This document shows, piece after piece, positions 35,001 through 44,801 of a stretch of DNA of 64,000 nt. How positions within the stretch are numbered: the first letter of the stretch is position 1; every line of letters begins with the position of its first letter. The DNA comes from Rhodospirillales bacterium (GTDB lineage: Bacteria > Pseudomonadota > Alphaproteobacteria > ATCC43930 > CGMCC-115725). The translations under genes and the position numbers were made by a program. The stretch is from NCBI GenBank assembly GCA_027315365.1, contig DAHUYF010000041.1, forward strand, positions 1 through 64,000, read 5' to 3'. The notes under the pieces are model-generated. The model did not search any database and was not told the DNA's origin. It saw nothing but the letters and a program-made list of their open reading frames with translations.

Positions 35001-36838
35001 TCTTCGGCAACGGCATGCTGCGCTCGCCGCACATCAAGCTGGTCGGCGCCTTCGATCACCGCCACGTCTTCCTTGATCCCGATCCCGATCCCGCCAAGAG
35101 CTTCGCCGAGCGCCGGCGCCTCTTCGACCTGCCGCGCTCGAGCTGGGCGGATTACGATCGCGCGCTGATCTCGCGCGGCGGCGGCGTCTTCGAGCGCGGC
35201 GCCAAATCGATCGAGCTGTCGCCCGAGGCGCGCGCCCGGCTCGGCGTCGACCGGAAGCACCTCACTCCAGCCGAACTCGTCCAGGCGCTGCTCAAGGCGC
35301 CGGTCGATCTGCTCTGGTTCGGCGGCATCGGCACCTATGTCAAGGCGAAGGAGGAGCGCCACGCCGATGTCGGCGATCGCGCCAACGACGCGCTGCGCGT
35401 CGACGCCGAGGATCTCGGTGCGGCGGTCGTCGGCGAGGGCGCCAACCTCGCGGTGACGCAGCGCGGTCGCGTCGCTTTCGCCTTGAAGGGCGGCCGCATC
35501 AACACCGACGCCATCGACAACTCCGCCGGCGTCGATACCTCGGACCACGAGGTCAACATCAAGATCCTGCTCGACGCCGTGGTCGCGGCGGGCGATGTGA
35601 CGGTGAAGCAGCGAAATGCGCTGCTGCGCGAGATGACCCCGGCGGTGGCCGAACTGGTGCTCGCCGACAACGACCTGCAGGGCATGACCCTGACCGTCGC
35701 CGAGGCGCAGGGGGCGGAGCGGCTCGACCAGCAGCTCCGCATCATGCGCGCGCTGGAACGTGCCGGCGAACTCGACCGCGCGGTGGAGTTCCTGCCCAGT
35801 GACGAGGCGCTGTCGACGCGCGCGGCCGCCGGCCGCGGCCTGGTGCGGCCCGAACTGGCGGTGCTCATGGCCTATGTCAAGCGTTCGCTGTCGCATGAGC
35901 TGGTCGCCGCCGGGATCGGCCGCGACCCGCAGCTCGAGCGCGATCTGCTGGCCTATTTCCCGCCGGTGCTGACCGAGCGCTTCCGCGGCGCGATCGGCGC
36001 CCATCGCCTGCGCAACGAGATCATCGCCACCGTCGCGGCGAACGACATCGTCAACCGCGGCGGCATCACCTTCCTGTCGGAGATGCGCGAGCAGACCGGC
36101 CGCGGCGCCGCCGACATCACCCGCGCCTATATGATCGTCAAGCAGGTGTTCGATCTCGAGACGCTGTGGCAGGCGGTGAGCCGACTCGACAACAAGGTGC
36201 CGGCGCAGACCCAGACCGACATGCTGCTCGCCGGCAGCCGGCTGCTCGAGCGCGCCACCGCCTGGTTCCTGCGGAGCAACGCGCCGCTTGACATCCAGGC
36301 GCAGGTCGATGCCTTCCGGCCCGGCGTCGAGCAGCTCGCCGACCACATCACCGAGATCCTGCCGCTGCCGCAGCGCGCCGAGCTCGCGCGGCGTGCCGAC
36401 GTGCTGGTGCAGCGGCGGGTTCCGTCGGAGGTGGCGCTGATGGTGGCGCGCCTCGACTTCCTGGTCTCCGCCGTCGACATCGTGCGCCTCGCGCTCGGCG
36501 GCGGCTCCGGGATCGTCGAGATCGGCCGCGGCTTCTACGCCGTCGGCGCGCGCTTCCGGCTCGACGCGCTGCGCATGGCGGCGCGGCGGCTCAAGCCCGC
36601 GACCGCTTGGCAGAAGGTGGCGGTCGACGCGCTGCAGGAGGATTTTTACGCGCACCAGGCCGAGTTCGCCGCCAAGGCGATCGCCGAGGGTGGCGACTTC
36701 ACCGCCTGGATCAACGCGCAGGCCGGCGCGCTCGGCCGCATCGAGGCGCTGCTGCGCGAGATCGAGGCGACCCCCAACCCGGATGTCGCCATGCTCATCG
36801 TCGCCAACCGCGCGCTGCGCGGCTCGCTGGCGGGATAG
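32033..36838 (+). CDS. gdhB: NAD-specific glutamate dehydrogenase, large 180-kDa type
   Basis: 1601 residues, the size typical of the L180 family of Streptomyces, Pseudomonas and Caulobacter. It interconverts glutamate with 2-oxoglutarate plus ammonia, mostly in catabolism. The N-terminal ACT-like regulatory half includes VIEIVNDDMPFLVDSVTSAL. The catalytic core has GGKVARGGIRWSDRKEDFRT followed by GLMKAQMVKNAVIVPTGSKG. The NAD-domain has VVGVGDMSGDVFGNGML and the conserved GGIGTYVKA. The start at 32033 has AAGGGGAGG upstream; ATG 32030 is the alternative. It stands alone with a long 5' region. The symbol follows Pseudomonas usage. Confidence 0.95.
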   Translation: MRAEQRKQEAVETAADLALRRLKGERGGDAARFLRQFYDHVPPEDIVGRSSDELYGAALSLWRFAETRPGGRAKLRVINPRLEEHGWRSSRTVIEIVNDDMPFLVDSVTSALAGQGVTVHLVIHPILRLERDDSGRVLALHESAAKTKANGKALRESFMHVEVGEETDARRLAELAALLERVLGEVRAAVGDWPKMRRRLADIVADLGGRPPPLDAAERAEALDFLAWLDDDNFTFLGFREYRFGEARDGGLDIVPDSGLGILRDDAHAVFDGLRNFATLPPDVREFLREPRLLMISKSNRRSLVHRPVHMDVICIKVFDAAGRAAGERLFVGLFTSLAYSRSPRQIPLLRRKVADVLQRSGFGASSHDGKALLHILDNYPRDELFQMGDGELYDIALGILNLQERQRIALFVRRDPFERFVSCLVYVPRERYDTALRQRFGAILEEAFGGIVDSFNTQLDQSVLGRVHFILRTTPGRLALADIEQVEGRLAEAARSWSDRLAEALTEAQGEEAGRALLLRYGGAFPSAYRERFGAAAAVADIERFEELRRGPAVAVALYRALEAEDAELRFKIYRAGAPLPLSDVLPVLEHLGLKVVAEVPYTLTPAAGPSLSMQDFSLVAAAGEVEVARERARFEAAFLAIWSGAMESDGLNRLVLAAGLDWRQVTVLRLYSKVLRQVGSAYSQAYMEDALAGHPAIAADLVRLFERRFDPAGDDQRDTEETRAAMAVEQALDAVQGLDEDRILRSFLLLVRKSLRSNYFQRLPGGAPKPYLAVKLASREIELLPLPRPLTEIYVLSPRMEGVHLRGGKVARGGIRWSDRKEDFRTEILGLMKAQMVKNAVIVPTGSKGGFVLKRPPAARDALQAEGVEGYKTLLRGLLDLTDNIVGGAIVPPPQVVRHDGDDPYLVVAADKGTASFSDIANAVSAEYRFWLGDAFASGGSEGYDHRAMGITARGAWETVKRHFRERGADIQAADFTVVGVGDMSGDVFGNGMLRSPHIKLVGAFDHRHVFLDPDPDPAKSFAERRRLFDLPRSSWADYDRALISRGGGVFERGAKSIELSPEARARLGVDRKHLTPAELVQALLKAPVDLLWFGGIGTYVKAKEERHADVGDRANDALRVDAEDLGAAVVGEGANLAVTQRGRVAFALKGGRINTDAIDNSAGVDTSDHEVNIKILLDAVVAAGDVTVKQRNALLREMTPAVAELVLADNDLQGMTLTVAEAQGAERLDQQLRIMRALERAGELDRAVEFLPSDEALSTRAAAGRGLVRPELAVLMAYVKRSLSHELVAAGIGRDPQLERDLLAYFPPVLTERFRGAIGAHRLRNEIIATVAANDIVNRGGITFLSEMREQTGRGAADITRAYMIVKQVFDLETLWQAVSRLDNKVPAQTQTDMLLAGSRLLERATAWFLRSNAPLDIQAQVDAFRPGVEQLADHITEILPLPQRAELARRADVLVQRRVPSEVALMVARLDFLVSAVDIVRLALGGGSGIVEIGRGFYAVGARFRLDALRMAARRLKPATAWQKVAVDALQEDFYAHQAEFAAKAIAEGGDFTAWINAQAGALGRIEALLREIEATPNPDVAMLIVANRALRGSLAG

Positions 36839-36913
36839 GCGCCGGGATCTCGGCTTTCCCTGGGCCCGCGCCCCGCGGTATCATGGCGCGACAGCAGACA
36901 GGGAGCAGAGACC

Positions 36914-37315
36914 ATGCCGCGGGACGATGCCGGTGGCGGCGGGCGCAAACCGTCGCGCAATGTGCTGGGCGAGCGGCTCGAAGGCTGCTCGGCGAAGCCG
37001 GTGACCGGCTTCTTTCGCAACGGCTGCTGCGATACCGCGCCGGAGGATGTCGGCAGCCACACCGTCTGCGTCGTGATGACTGCCGAGTTCCTCGCCTTTT
37101 CCAAGGCGCGCGGCAACGATCTCTCGACGCCCGTGCCGGGGTTCGGCTTTCCCGGGCTCAAGCCGGGCGATCGCTGGTGCCTCTGCGCGCCGCGCTGGCA
37201 GGAGGCGTTCGAGGCCGGCCAGGCGCCGCGCGTGGTGCTGCGCGCCACGCATGAAGCGGCGCTCGAGCATTGCGCGCTCGCCGATCTCAAGCGCTTCGCC
37301 ATCGACCTCAGCTAG
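36914..37315 (+). CDS. DUF2237 family protein
   Basis: 133 residues. RNVLGERLEGCSAKPVTGFF, DTAPEDVGSHTVCVVMTAEF, STPVPGFGFPGLKPGDRWCL and LKRFAIDLS are the defining blocks of DUF2237. Several family copies carry a conserved Cys in ALEHCAL that is also present here. The function is unknown. GGGAG lies about 9 bases before the ATG. Single gene downstream of glutamate dehydrogenase. Confidence 0.9.
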   Translation: MPRDDAGGGGRKPSRNVLGERLEGCSAKPVTGFFRNGCCDTAPEDVGSHTVCVVMTAEFLAFSKARGNDLSTPVPGFGFPGLKPGDRWCLCAPRWQEAFEAGQAPRVVLRATHEAALEHCALADLKRFAIDLS

Positions 37316-37362
37316 TGCGGTCTACATCCCGATGCCGCGCGCCATCGGCGTCGCAGCCGCCG

Positions 37363-37893
37363 CTAGTCCTGCCATCGGATGGCCTCGGCGAAGTCGCGGA
37401 GCGCGGCGCGGAGCCGGGCGGACAAATCGGCATCCGTTGCGATGCCGTCGGCGTCGAGACCGCGTCCGAGCAGCGGAAGGGTGATCGACGCCGCGTCGAC
37501 GAGCCGCGCCGACATCGTCCTCAGCGTCAGGCGCAACTGCACATCGGCGTCGGTTGCGCGCTGCGACGCGTTGATCAGCGCCACCGGCTTGCCGGGAAAT
37601 TCTCGGCTGGCGACCAGCCAGTCGAGCGCATTCTTCAGCACGCCTGCGACGCCGCGCGCATATTCGGGGCTGCAGAGCAGCAATCCCCGGCAGGATCCGA
37701 TCTCGCGCCGCAACGCCGCCACCGGCGCCGGCGGATCGTCGGTGTCGAGGTCGGGATTGAAATGCGGAAGGGCGGCAAGCCCGCGATAGAGTGCGACCTC
37801 CATCGCCGGCGGCGCGAGCCGTGCCGCCGCCTTCAGCACGGCGGTGTTCGAGGAATTCGCCCGCAGGCTGCCCGAGATCGCCAGAATGCGCAT
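37363..37893 (-). CDS. NADPH-dependent FMN reductase
   Basis: 176 residues, flavodoxin-like fold. The FMN phosphate-binding loop is ISGSLRANSSNT and the isoalloxazine-side motif SPEYARGVAGVLKNALDWL. It reduces flavin, quinones or azo/metal substrates with NAD(P)H. Soluble, alone between divergent and convergent neighbours (DUF2237 convergent, GFA gene divergent). Confidence 0.92.
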   Translation of the reverse strand: MRILAISGSLRANSSNTAVLKAAARLAPPAMEVALYRGLAALPHFNPDLDTDDPPAPVAALRREIGSCRGLLLCSPEYARGVAGVLKNALDWLVASREFPGKPVALINASQRATDADVQLRLTLRTMSARLVDAASITLPLLGRGLDADGIATDADLSARLRAALRDFAEAIRWQD

Positions 37894-37991
37894 CGCCGCT
37901 TGGTACCGCAGAACGCCGCCTCGCGCCAGTGGCGGAGCCGATGCTCGACGCTCGCCTTTGACATGCTGCCGTCCGAAGTTGGGAGATGCCG

Positions 37992-38453
37992 ATGACGCCG
38001 CCCTTGACCGGCGCCTGCCAATGCGGCGAGGTCGGCTACGCCATCACGGCCGAGCCGGTGACCGTCTATGCCTGCCATTGCCGTGACTGCCAGCGCCAGA
38101 GCGGCGCCGCCTTCGCGCTCTCCCTGGTGGTGCCGCGCGCGGCGATCGGCGTCATCCGCGGCACGGCGCGGGAATGGCAGCGCCCGTCCGCACAGACCGC
38201 CAGCGGCACGCCCATGGTATGCCTGTTCTGCGGCGCTTGCGGCGCCCGGCTCTACCATCTGCCGTCGCGCAACCCGGAAGTCGCCGTGGTGAAGCCCGGC
38301 ACGCTCGACGATACCGCCTGGCTCGTTCCGGTCGGCCACATCTGGACCGAGAGCGCGCAGCCCTGGGTCGCCATCCCGGCGCGGACGGTGAACTACCCGC
38401 GCCAGCCGCCCGATCTCGCCGCGCTGGCCGCGGCGTGGCGCGCGCGACGCTGA
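37992..38453 (+). CDS. GFA (glutathione-dependent formaldehyde-activating-like) zinc protein
   Basis: 153 residues. The zinc-binding cysteines are GACQCGEVGY, YACHCRDCQRQSG and CLFCGACGARL, matching the GFA/CENP-V fold. Family members are mostly of unknown activity; glutathione-dependent formaldehyde activation is documented only for one subgroup. The start at 37992 follows GGGAG by 6 bases; the ATG at 37986 abuts that site and is less likely. Confidence 0.9.
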   Translation: MTPPLTGACQCGEVGYAITAEPVTVYACHCRDCQRQSGAAFALSLVVPRAAIGVIRGTAREWQRPSAQTASGTPMVCLFCGACGARLYHLPSRNPEVAVVKPGTLDDTAWLVPVGHIWTESAQPWVAIPARTVNYPRQPPDLAALAAAWRARR

Positions 38454-38488
38454 TGCCGGCGTGAGCAACAGGCATGGAACACGGTTTC

Positions 38489-38505
38489 ATTTTATTTCAT
38501 AAAAT
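38489..38505. promoter_or_regulatory. Candidate operator dyad upstream of XRE regulator
   Basis: ATTTTAT-TTC-ATAAAAT is a perfect 7-base inverted repeat in an AT-rich stretch (about 38485-38545), between the GFA stop and the XRE-type regulator start at 38627. Its position fits autoregulation; binding is untested. Confidence 0.45.
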
Positions 38506-38626
38506 AACGCTCGCTACACGAGTAATTCTAACCATCCAGAACATCTTACGGCGTGGTAACTTGCGCAGAAACTCCGAAAACGGGTAAATCATCGCGGGGT
38601 CTGCGGCACCGAAAGCGACCAGGACC

Positions 38627-39094
38627 ATGACCACGGATAAGCACCAAGAGACCAGCCGCCGCGGTGGCGCGCGCCGGCGCACCGCGAAGCTCGACGGCCC
38701 GCACCCGATCGACGTTCATGTCGGCGCGCGCATCCGGCACCGCCGCGCCATGCTCGGCCTCAACCAGACCGACCTCGCTCTGCGGGTCGGCGTCACCTTC
38801 CAGTCGATCCAGAAATACGAACGCGGCACCAACCGTGTCAGTGCCAGCCGCCTGCAGGAGATCGCCGGCGTGCTCAACGTGCCCGTCAGCCATTTCTTCG
38901 AGGGGCTTGCGGCCGAGGAGGGCGCGCTCCCCGCCGAGCTGCCGCTGGGCGCGCTCACTGCGCAGGAGATCCGCGACCTCAACGGCGCCTTCGCCTCGAT
39001 CAAGGACAAGACGGTGCGTCAGGCGGTGCTGCATTTGCTGAAGCGCGTCGCCGGCACCGGCGACGCCGCCGAGCTGCGGACGCTCCCGCTTTAG
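38627..39094 (+). CDS. XRE-family helix-turn-helix transcriptional regulator
   Basis: 155 residues. The Cro/CI-type helix-turn-helix is ARIRHRRAMLGLNQTDLALR, then VTFQSIQKYERGTNRVSASR and LQEIAGVLNVPVSHFFEG. The C-terminal helix LNGAFASIKDKTVRQAVLHL is found in alphaproteobacterial members of this class, some of which control the cell cycle, quorum or stress genes. No enzymatic or peptidase domain. It stands alone and is convergent with cydB. Confidence 0.9.
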   Translation: MTTDKHQETSRRGGARRRTAKLDGPHPIDVHVGARIRHRRAMLGLNQTDLALRVGVTFQSIQKYERGTNRVSASRLQEIAGVLNVPVSHFFEGLAAEEGALPAELPLGALTAQEIRDLNGAFASIKDKTVRQAVLHLLKRVAGTGDAAELRTLPL

Positions 39095-39118
39095 GCTGCG
39101 GCGGCGCGCGGCCACCGG

Positions 39119-40114
39119 TCAGTGGCCGCCATAGCCGCTGCCAGACGTCGCCTTGCCGCGGAAGATCCAGTGGGCGTAACCGAGATAGGCCAGGATGATC
39201 GGCAGGATGACGAGCACGCCCACGCCGATGAACTCCAGCGTCGGCGTCGAGGCCGCCGCCTGCCACAGCGTGAGGCGCCATGGCACGGCGTAGGGAAAGA
39301 CGCTCACCCCCAGGCCCGACAGCCCCAGCAGGAACAGGAAGATCGAGGCGAGGAAGGGCACCGCCTCGGGGCCGCGCGCGATGCTGCGCCAGATGACCAG
39401 CGCGGTGGCGGCGGTGACCAGCGGCACCGGCCAGAGGAAGAGGATGTTGGGCAGGCTGAACCAGCGCGCGCGGATCGGCTCGAAGGCGAGCGGCGTCCAC
39501 AGGCTGACCAGCAGCAGGAAGAGCAGCGTCGCCAGCAGCGCCGGCCGTGCGGCGCGGCGGCCGAACAGCGCGGTGTCGCCCGCTGTCTTGAGGATGAGCC
39601 AGGTGGCGCCCAGCAGCGCGTAGCCGGCGACCACGCCAAGCCCGCTCGCCACGGCAAAGCCGCTGAGGAAGCCCAGCGGCGCCGCCGGCGAGGCGGTGCC
39701 GTCGATGAATCCCCCGAGCACCACGCCCTGGCAGAACCCCGCCAGCGCCGAGCCGCCGGCGAAGGCGATGTCCCAAAGCGCGCGCGAGCGCCCGGCGCGG
39801 AAGCGGAACTCGAAGGCGATGCCGCGAAAGATCAGGGCGAAGAGCATCAGCATCAGCGGCACGTAGAGGGCGGGCAGCAGGCTGGCATAGGCGACGGGAA
39901 AGGCGCCGATCAGCAAGGTGCCGCCGAGCACCAGCCAAGTCTCGTTGCCGTCCCAGATCGGCGCCACCGAATTCATCATCGCGTCGCGATCGGCATCGCT
40001 CGGCGCGAACGGGAAGAGGATGCCGATGCCGAGATCGAAGCCGTCCATCACGACGTAGAGCGCGATGCCGAAGGCGAGCAGCAGTGCGAAGAGCAGCGGC
40101 AGGTCGAGGGTCAT
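39119..40114 (-). CDS. cydB: Cytochrome bd-type quinol oxidase subunit II
   Basis: 331 residues, about eight or nine membrane helices. The N-terminus LLLAFGIALYVVMDGFDLGI and SVAPIWDGNETWLVLGGTLL are the CydB hallmark. It pairs with CydA to oxidise quinol and reduce oxygen without pumping protons through a haem-copper centre. The ATG overlaps the cydA stop as ATGA. No small CydX-like frame was recognised after the stop. Confidence 0.95.
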   Translation of the reverse strand: MTLDLPLLFALLLAFGIALYVVMDGFDLGIGILFPFAPSDADRDAMMNSVAPIWDGNETWLVLGGTLLIGAFPVAYASLLPALYVPLMLMLFALIFRGIAFEFRFRAGRSRALWDIAFAGGSALAGFCQGVVLGGFIDGTASPAAPLGFLSGFAVASGLGVVAGYALLGATWLILKTAGDTALFGRRAARPALLATLLFLLLVSLWTPLAFEPIRARWFSLPNILFLWPVPLVTAATALVIWRSIARGPEAVPFLASIFLFLLGLSGLGVSVFPYAVPWRLTLWQAAASTPTLEFIGVGVLVILPIILAYLGYAHWIFRGKATSGSGYGGH

Positions 40115-41538
40115 TTGAACTTGTCCCAGGGACCGCCGCCCCAGGGGCCGGCGACGGTCGGCTTTGCCGCGCTCGCCCGCGACGGCGCGGAATCGATGCC
40201 GGGGCGGAGCAGCTCCGGCGGCTCGTCCGCCGCTTCCACCGGCCCCCGCAGCACCAGCCGCATGGCGTAGTAGAAGAACGCGGCGAGCAGCACGAGATAG
40301 ATCGCGACGAAGAGCGCGAGCGAGCCCGACACCGCCGCCGCGGTCACCGGCGCCGCGGCATCCGCCGTCCTCAGATAGCCGTAGACGACATAGGGCTGGC
40401 GTCCGGTCTCGGTCACCGTCCAGCCCGCCAGGATGGCGATGAAGGAGAGCGGGCTCGAGCAGGCGGCGACGATCGCGAACCAGCGCGTGTCGTAGAGCCG
40501 CCCGCGCCAGCGCAGATAAAGCCCGATCAGCGCTTCCGCCAGCAGCACCAGCCCGATCCCGACCATGATGCGAAAGGCGAAGAAGGGCAGCGGCACATAG
40601 GGCCGGTCGGCGGCCGACACCGATTTCAGGCCCCTGACCTCGCCGTTCCAGGAGTGGGTGAGGAGGAGGCTACCGAGATCGGGGATGTCGACGGCATAGT
40701 CGTTGCGCTCCTTGGCGATGTCGGGCCAGGCGAACAGCGTCAGCGGCACCTGCCGCGCGGTGTCCCAGCGCGCCTCGATCGCGGCGAGCTTGATCGGCTG
40801 GTATTCGAGCGTGTTGAGGCCGTGCTGGTCGCCGAGGAAGATCTGCAGCGGCGTCAGCACCAGCGCGAGCCACATCCCCAGCGAAAATCCCGCGCGCGCG
40901 AAGTCGAGATGCCGGCGCTGCCAGAGATAGAAGCCGCAGACGCCGATGACGACGAAGCTGCCGGTGATGTAGGCCGCGGTCACCATGTGCAGGAAGCGGT
41001 AGGGCAGCGACGGCGTGAACACCGCCTGCCACCAGGACGTGACCTGGAACTTGCCGTCGGCGCCGATGGCGAAGCCGGCGGGCGTCTGCATCCAGCTGTT
41101 GGCGGCGAGGATCCAGAAGGCGCTGAACATCGCGCCCAGCGCCACCATGCAGCAGGCGAAGAAATGGAATTTGGCGCCGACCCGGTTCATCCCGAACAGC
41201 ATGACGCCGATGAACCCCGCCTCGAGAAAGAACGCCGTCAGCACCTCATAGGTGAAGAACGGGCCGATGACATTGGCGGTCTTCTCGGCAAAGCCGCTCC
41301 AGTTGGTGCCGATCTCGTAGGACAGCACCAGGCCGGTGACCACCCCCATGGCGAAGCCGAGCGCGAAGAGATGGATCCAGAAGCGCAGCAGCGCGCGATA
41401 GGCGGGCTTGCCGGTGGCAAGCCACAGCGCGTTGACGATGACGATGAAGCCGGAGATGCCGATGGTATAGGCCGGCCACAGGATGTGGTAGCCGATCGTC
41501 CAGGCGAATTGCAGGCGCGACAAGAGCACGGTATCCAT
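40111..41538 (-). CDS. cydA: Cytochrome bd-type quinol oxidase subunit I (CIO-like, short Q-loop)
   Basis: 475 residues, about nine helices. The haem-ligand helix reads LQFAWTIGYHILWPAYTIGI; others include FFLEAGFIGVMLFGMNRVG and SWMQTPAGFAI. The conserved GRQPW segment is GRQPYVVYGYLRT here. Length is at the short end, which places it with the short Q-loop or cyanide-insensitive oxidase group rather than the long E. coli CydA (about 520). Works in low oxygen or when haem-copper oxidases are inhibited. Start ATG 41538; promoter in the 118-base gap to the divergent dioxygenase, where no FNR-type dyad was recognised. Confidence 0.93.
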   Translation of the reverse strand: MDTVLLSRLQFAWTIGYHILWPAYTIGISGFIVIVNALWLATGKPAYRALLRFWIHLFALGFAMGVVTGLVLSYEIGTNWSGFAEKTANVIGPFFTYEVLTAFFLEAGFIGVMLFGMNRVGAKFHFFACCMVALGAMFSAFWILAANSWMQTPAGFAIGADGKFQVTSWWQAVFTPSLPYRFLHMVTAAYITGSFVVIGVCGFYLWQRRHLDFARAGFSLGMWLALVLTPLQIFLGDQHGLNTLEYQPIKLAAIEARWDTARQVPLTLFAWPDIAKERNDYAVDIPDLGSLLLTHSWNGEVRGLKSVSAADRPYVPLPFFAFRIMVGIGLVLLAEALIGLYLRWRGRLYDTRWFAIVAACSSPLSFIAILAGWTVTETGRQPYVVYGYLRTADAAAPVTAAAVSGSLALFVAIYLVLLAAFFYYAMRLVLRGPVEAADEPPELLRPGIDSAPSRASAAKPTVAGPWGGGPWDKFK

Positions 41539-41656
41539 GCGGGAGGCACTCCCCGGCTCGTTCGCACGTCAGCAAATACCCGGACTGTTTATCACGCCCC
41601 GCGCGTTTTGTCGCGGCCGCCCATGCTATGCTGCGGCCCGGGGAAGGAGACCGGCC

Positions 41657-42529
41657 ATGCAGGTGATCCCGCTCGCCGACGGCTTCGGCGCCGAGCTGGC
41701 GGGCGTCGGCCTCGTCGACGTGGCATCGAGCGATGCCGCCTATCGCGCCGTCCGCGCCGCCTTCGAGGCGCATTCGCTGCTGGTGTTCCGCGGCCAGAGC
41801 GTCGGCGACGATCTCCAGGCGGCGTTCTCCCGCGCCTTCGGTCCGCTCGAGCTGGTCAAGGTCGGATCGGTCGGCCACGGCACCTTCTACAGCCGGCTCA
41901 GCAACCTCGCCTCCGACGGCACGGTGGTGGCGGAGAACGACCGCCAGATCTGGCGCGCGCGGGCGAACCAGCTCTGGCATACCGACAGCTCCTTCAAGCC
42001 GACGCCGGCGCTCGCCTCGGTGCTGTCGGCGCGCACTCTCCCGACCGCCGGCGGCGAGACCGAGTTCGCCTCCACCCGGCTGGCCTGGGAGCGGCTGCCG
42101 GCCGCGCAGCAGGCGCTGCTCCAGCGCGCGATCGTCACCCACTCCTACGCCCATTCGCGCGACCAGATCCATCCGGAGCTGATGACCGCGCAAGAGCGCG
42201 CGGCGCTGCCGCCGGTGCGCTGGCGCCTGACCTGGCGCAATCCGGTCAACGGCCGGCGCGCGCTCTATGTCGCCTCGCACGCCTATGCGGTGGACGGGAT
42301 GGGCGACAACGAGGCCAAGGCGCTGCTCGCCGGGCTCATCGCCGAGGCGACGCGGCCCGGGCGGACCTATCTCCACCGCTGGCGCCCGGGCGACGTGGCG
42401 ATGTGGGATAACCGCGCCACCATGCATCGCGGCCGACCCTGGCCGCTTCAGGAGCCGCGCGCGATGGTGCGCACCACCATCGAGGCGCGCGACGCGGACG
42501 GGCTCGAGGAGATGCGGCCGGCGGGGTGA
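41657..42529 (+). CDS. TauD/TfdA-family 2-oxoglutarate-dependent dioxygenase
   Basis: 290 residues. The iron ligands are HxD in LWHTDSSFKPTPALAS and the distal His in MWDNRATMHRGRPW, with the 2-oxoglutarate Arg in PRAMVRTTIEA. The family oxidises taurine, alkylsulfonates, aryloxyalkanoates or related acids; AHSRDQIHPELM and the overall length resemble alpha-ketoglutarate-dependent 2,4-D dioxygenase relatives. GGAAGGAG lies before ATG 41657. Longer in-frame start at 41537 was rejected because it lies across the intergenic promoter region. Substrate undetermined. Confidence 0.9.
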   Translation: MQVIPLADGFGAELAGVGLVDVASSDAAYRAVRAAFEAHSLLVFRGQSVGDDLQAAFSRAFGPLELVKVGSVGHGTFYSRLSNLASDGTVVAENDRQIWRARANQLWHTDSSFKPTPALASVLSARTLPTAGGETEFASTRLAWERLPAAQQALLQRAIVTHSYAHSRDQIHPELMTAQERAALPPVRWRLTWRNPVNGRRALYVASHAYAVDGMGDNEAKALLAGLIAEATRPGRTYLHRWRPGDVAMWDNRATMHRGRPWPLQEPRAMVRTTIEARDADGLEEMRPAG

Positions 42530-42545
42530 GGGGCGTCTTGGTGCG

Positions 42546-44486
<1,941 letters not shown>

Positions 44487-44723
44487 GACGATTTCGCTCC
44501 CGGTCTGGCGGCGGTTCGCCCGCCCGATTTATCGCGATCGCCAACTCTAGGGCGGCGGGGCCGGCGGAGACAAGGCGCGGGCCGGCGGCCGGTCGCCGCG
44601 CCCCCGGCTGCGGGTACCGCGTTCGTTCCCGGCATGCCTAGGCATGAAGGTGTGGACCATTTCCGCAACCCTGGCGTCCGGCGTCGGGAACCGCCGTGTT
44701 GCCCAGGTTTTGGCTAAAAAACA

Positions 44724-44760
44724 AGGGACCCGGCCGCTTGGGGGGCGGGGCCGGGTCCCT
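44724..44760 (-). terminator. Rho-independent terminator of the LuxR-type regulator gene
   Basis: A perfect 12-bp stem AGGGACCCGGCC (44724-44735) / GGCCGGGTCCCT (44749-44760) with a 13-base loop. On the minus strand it is followed by TTGTTTTTT. It lies 41 bases after the stop of the LuxR-type gene. Confidence 0.88.
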
Positions 44761-44801
44761 ATCCACGCCGCGGGGGAGCGGCGTCGATGTTCGGTCGACG
44801 G

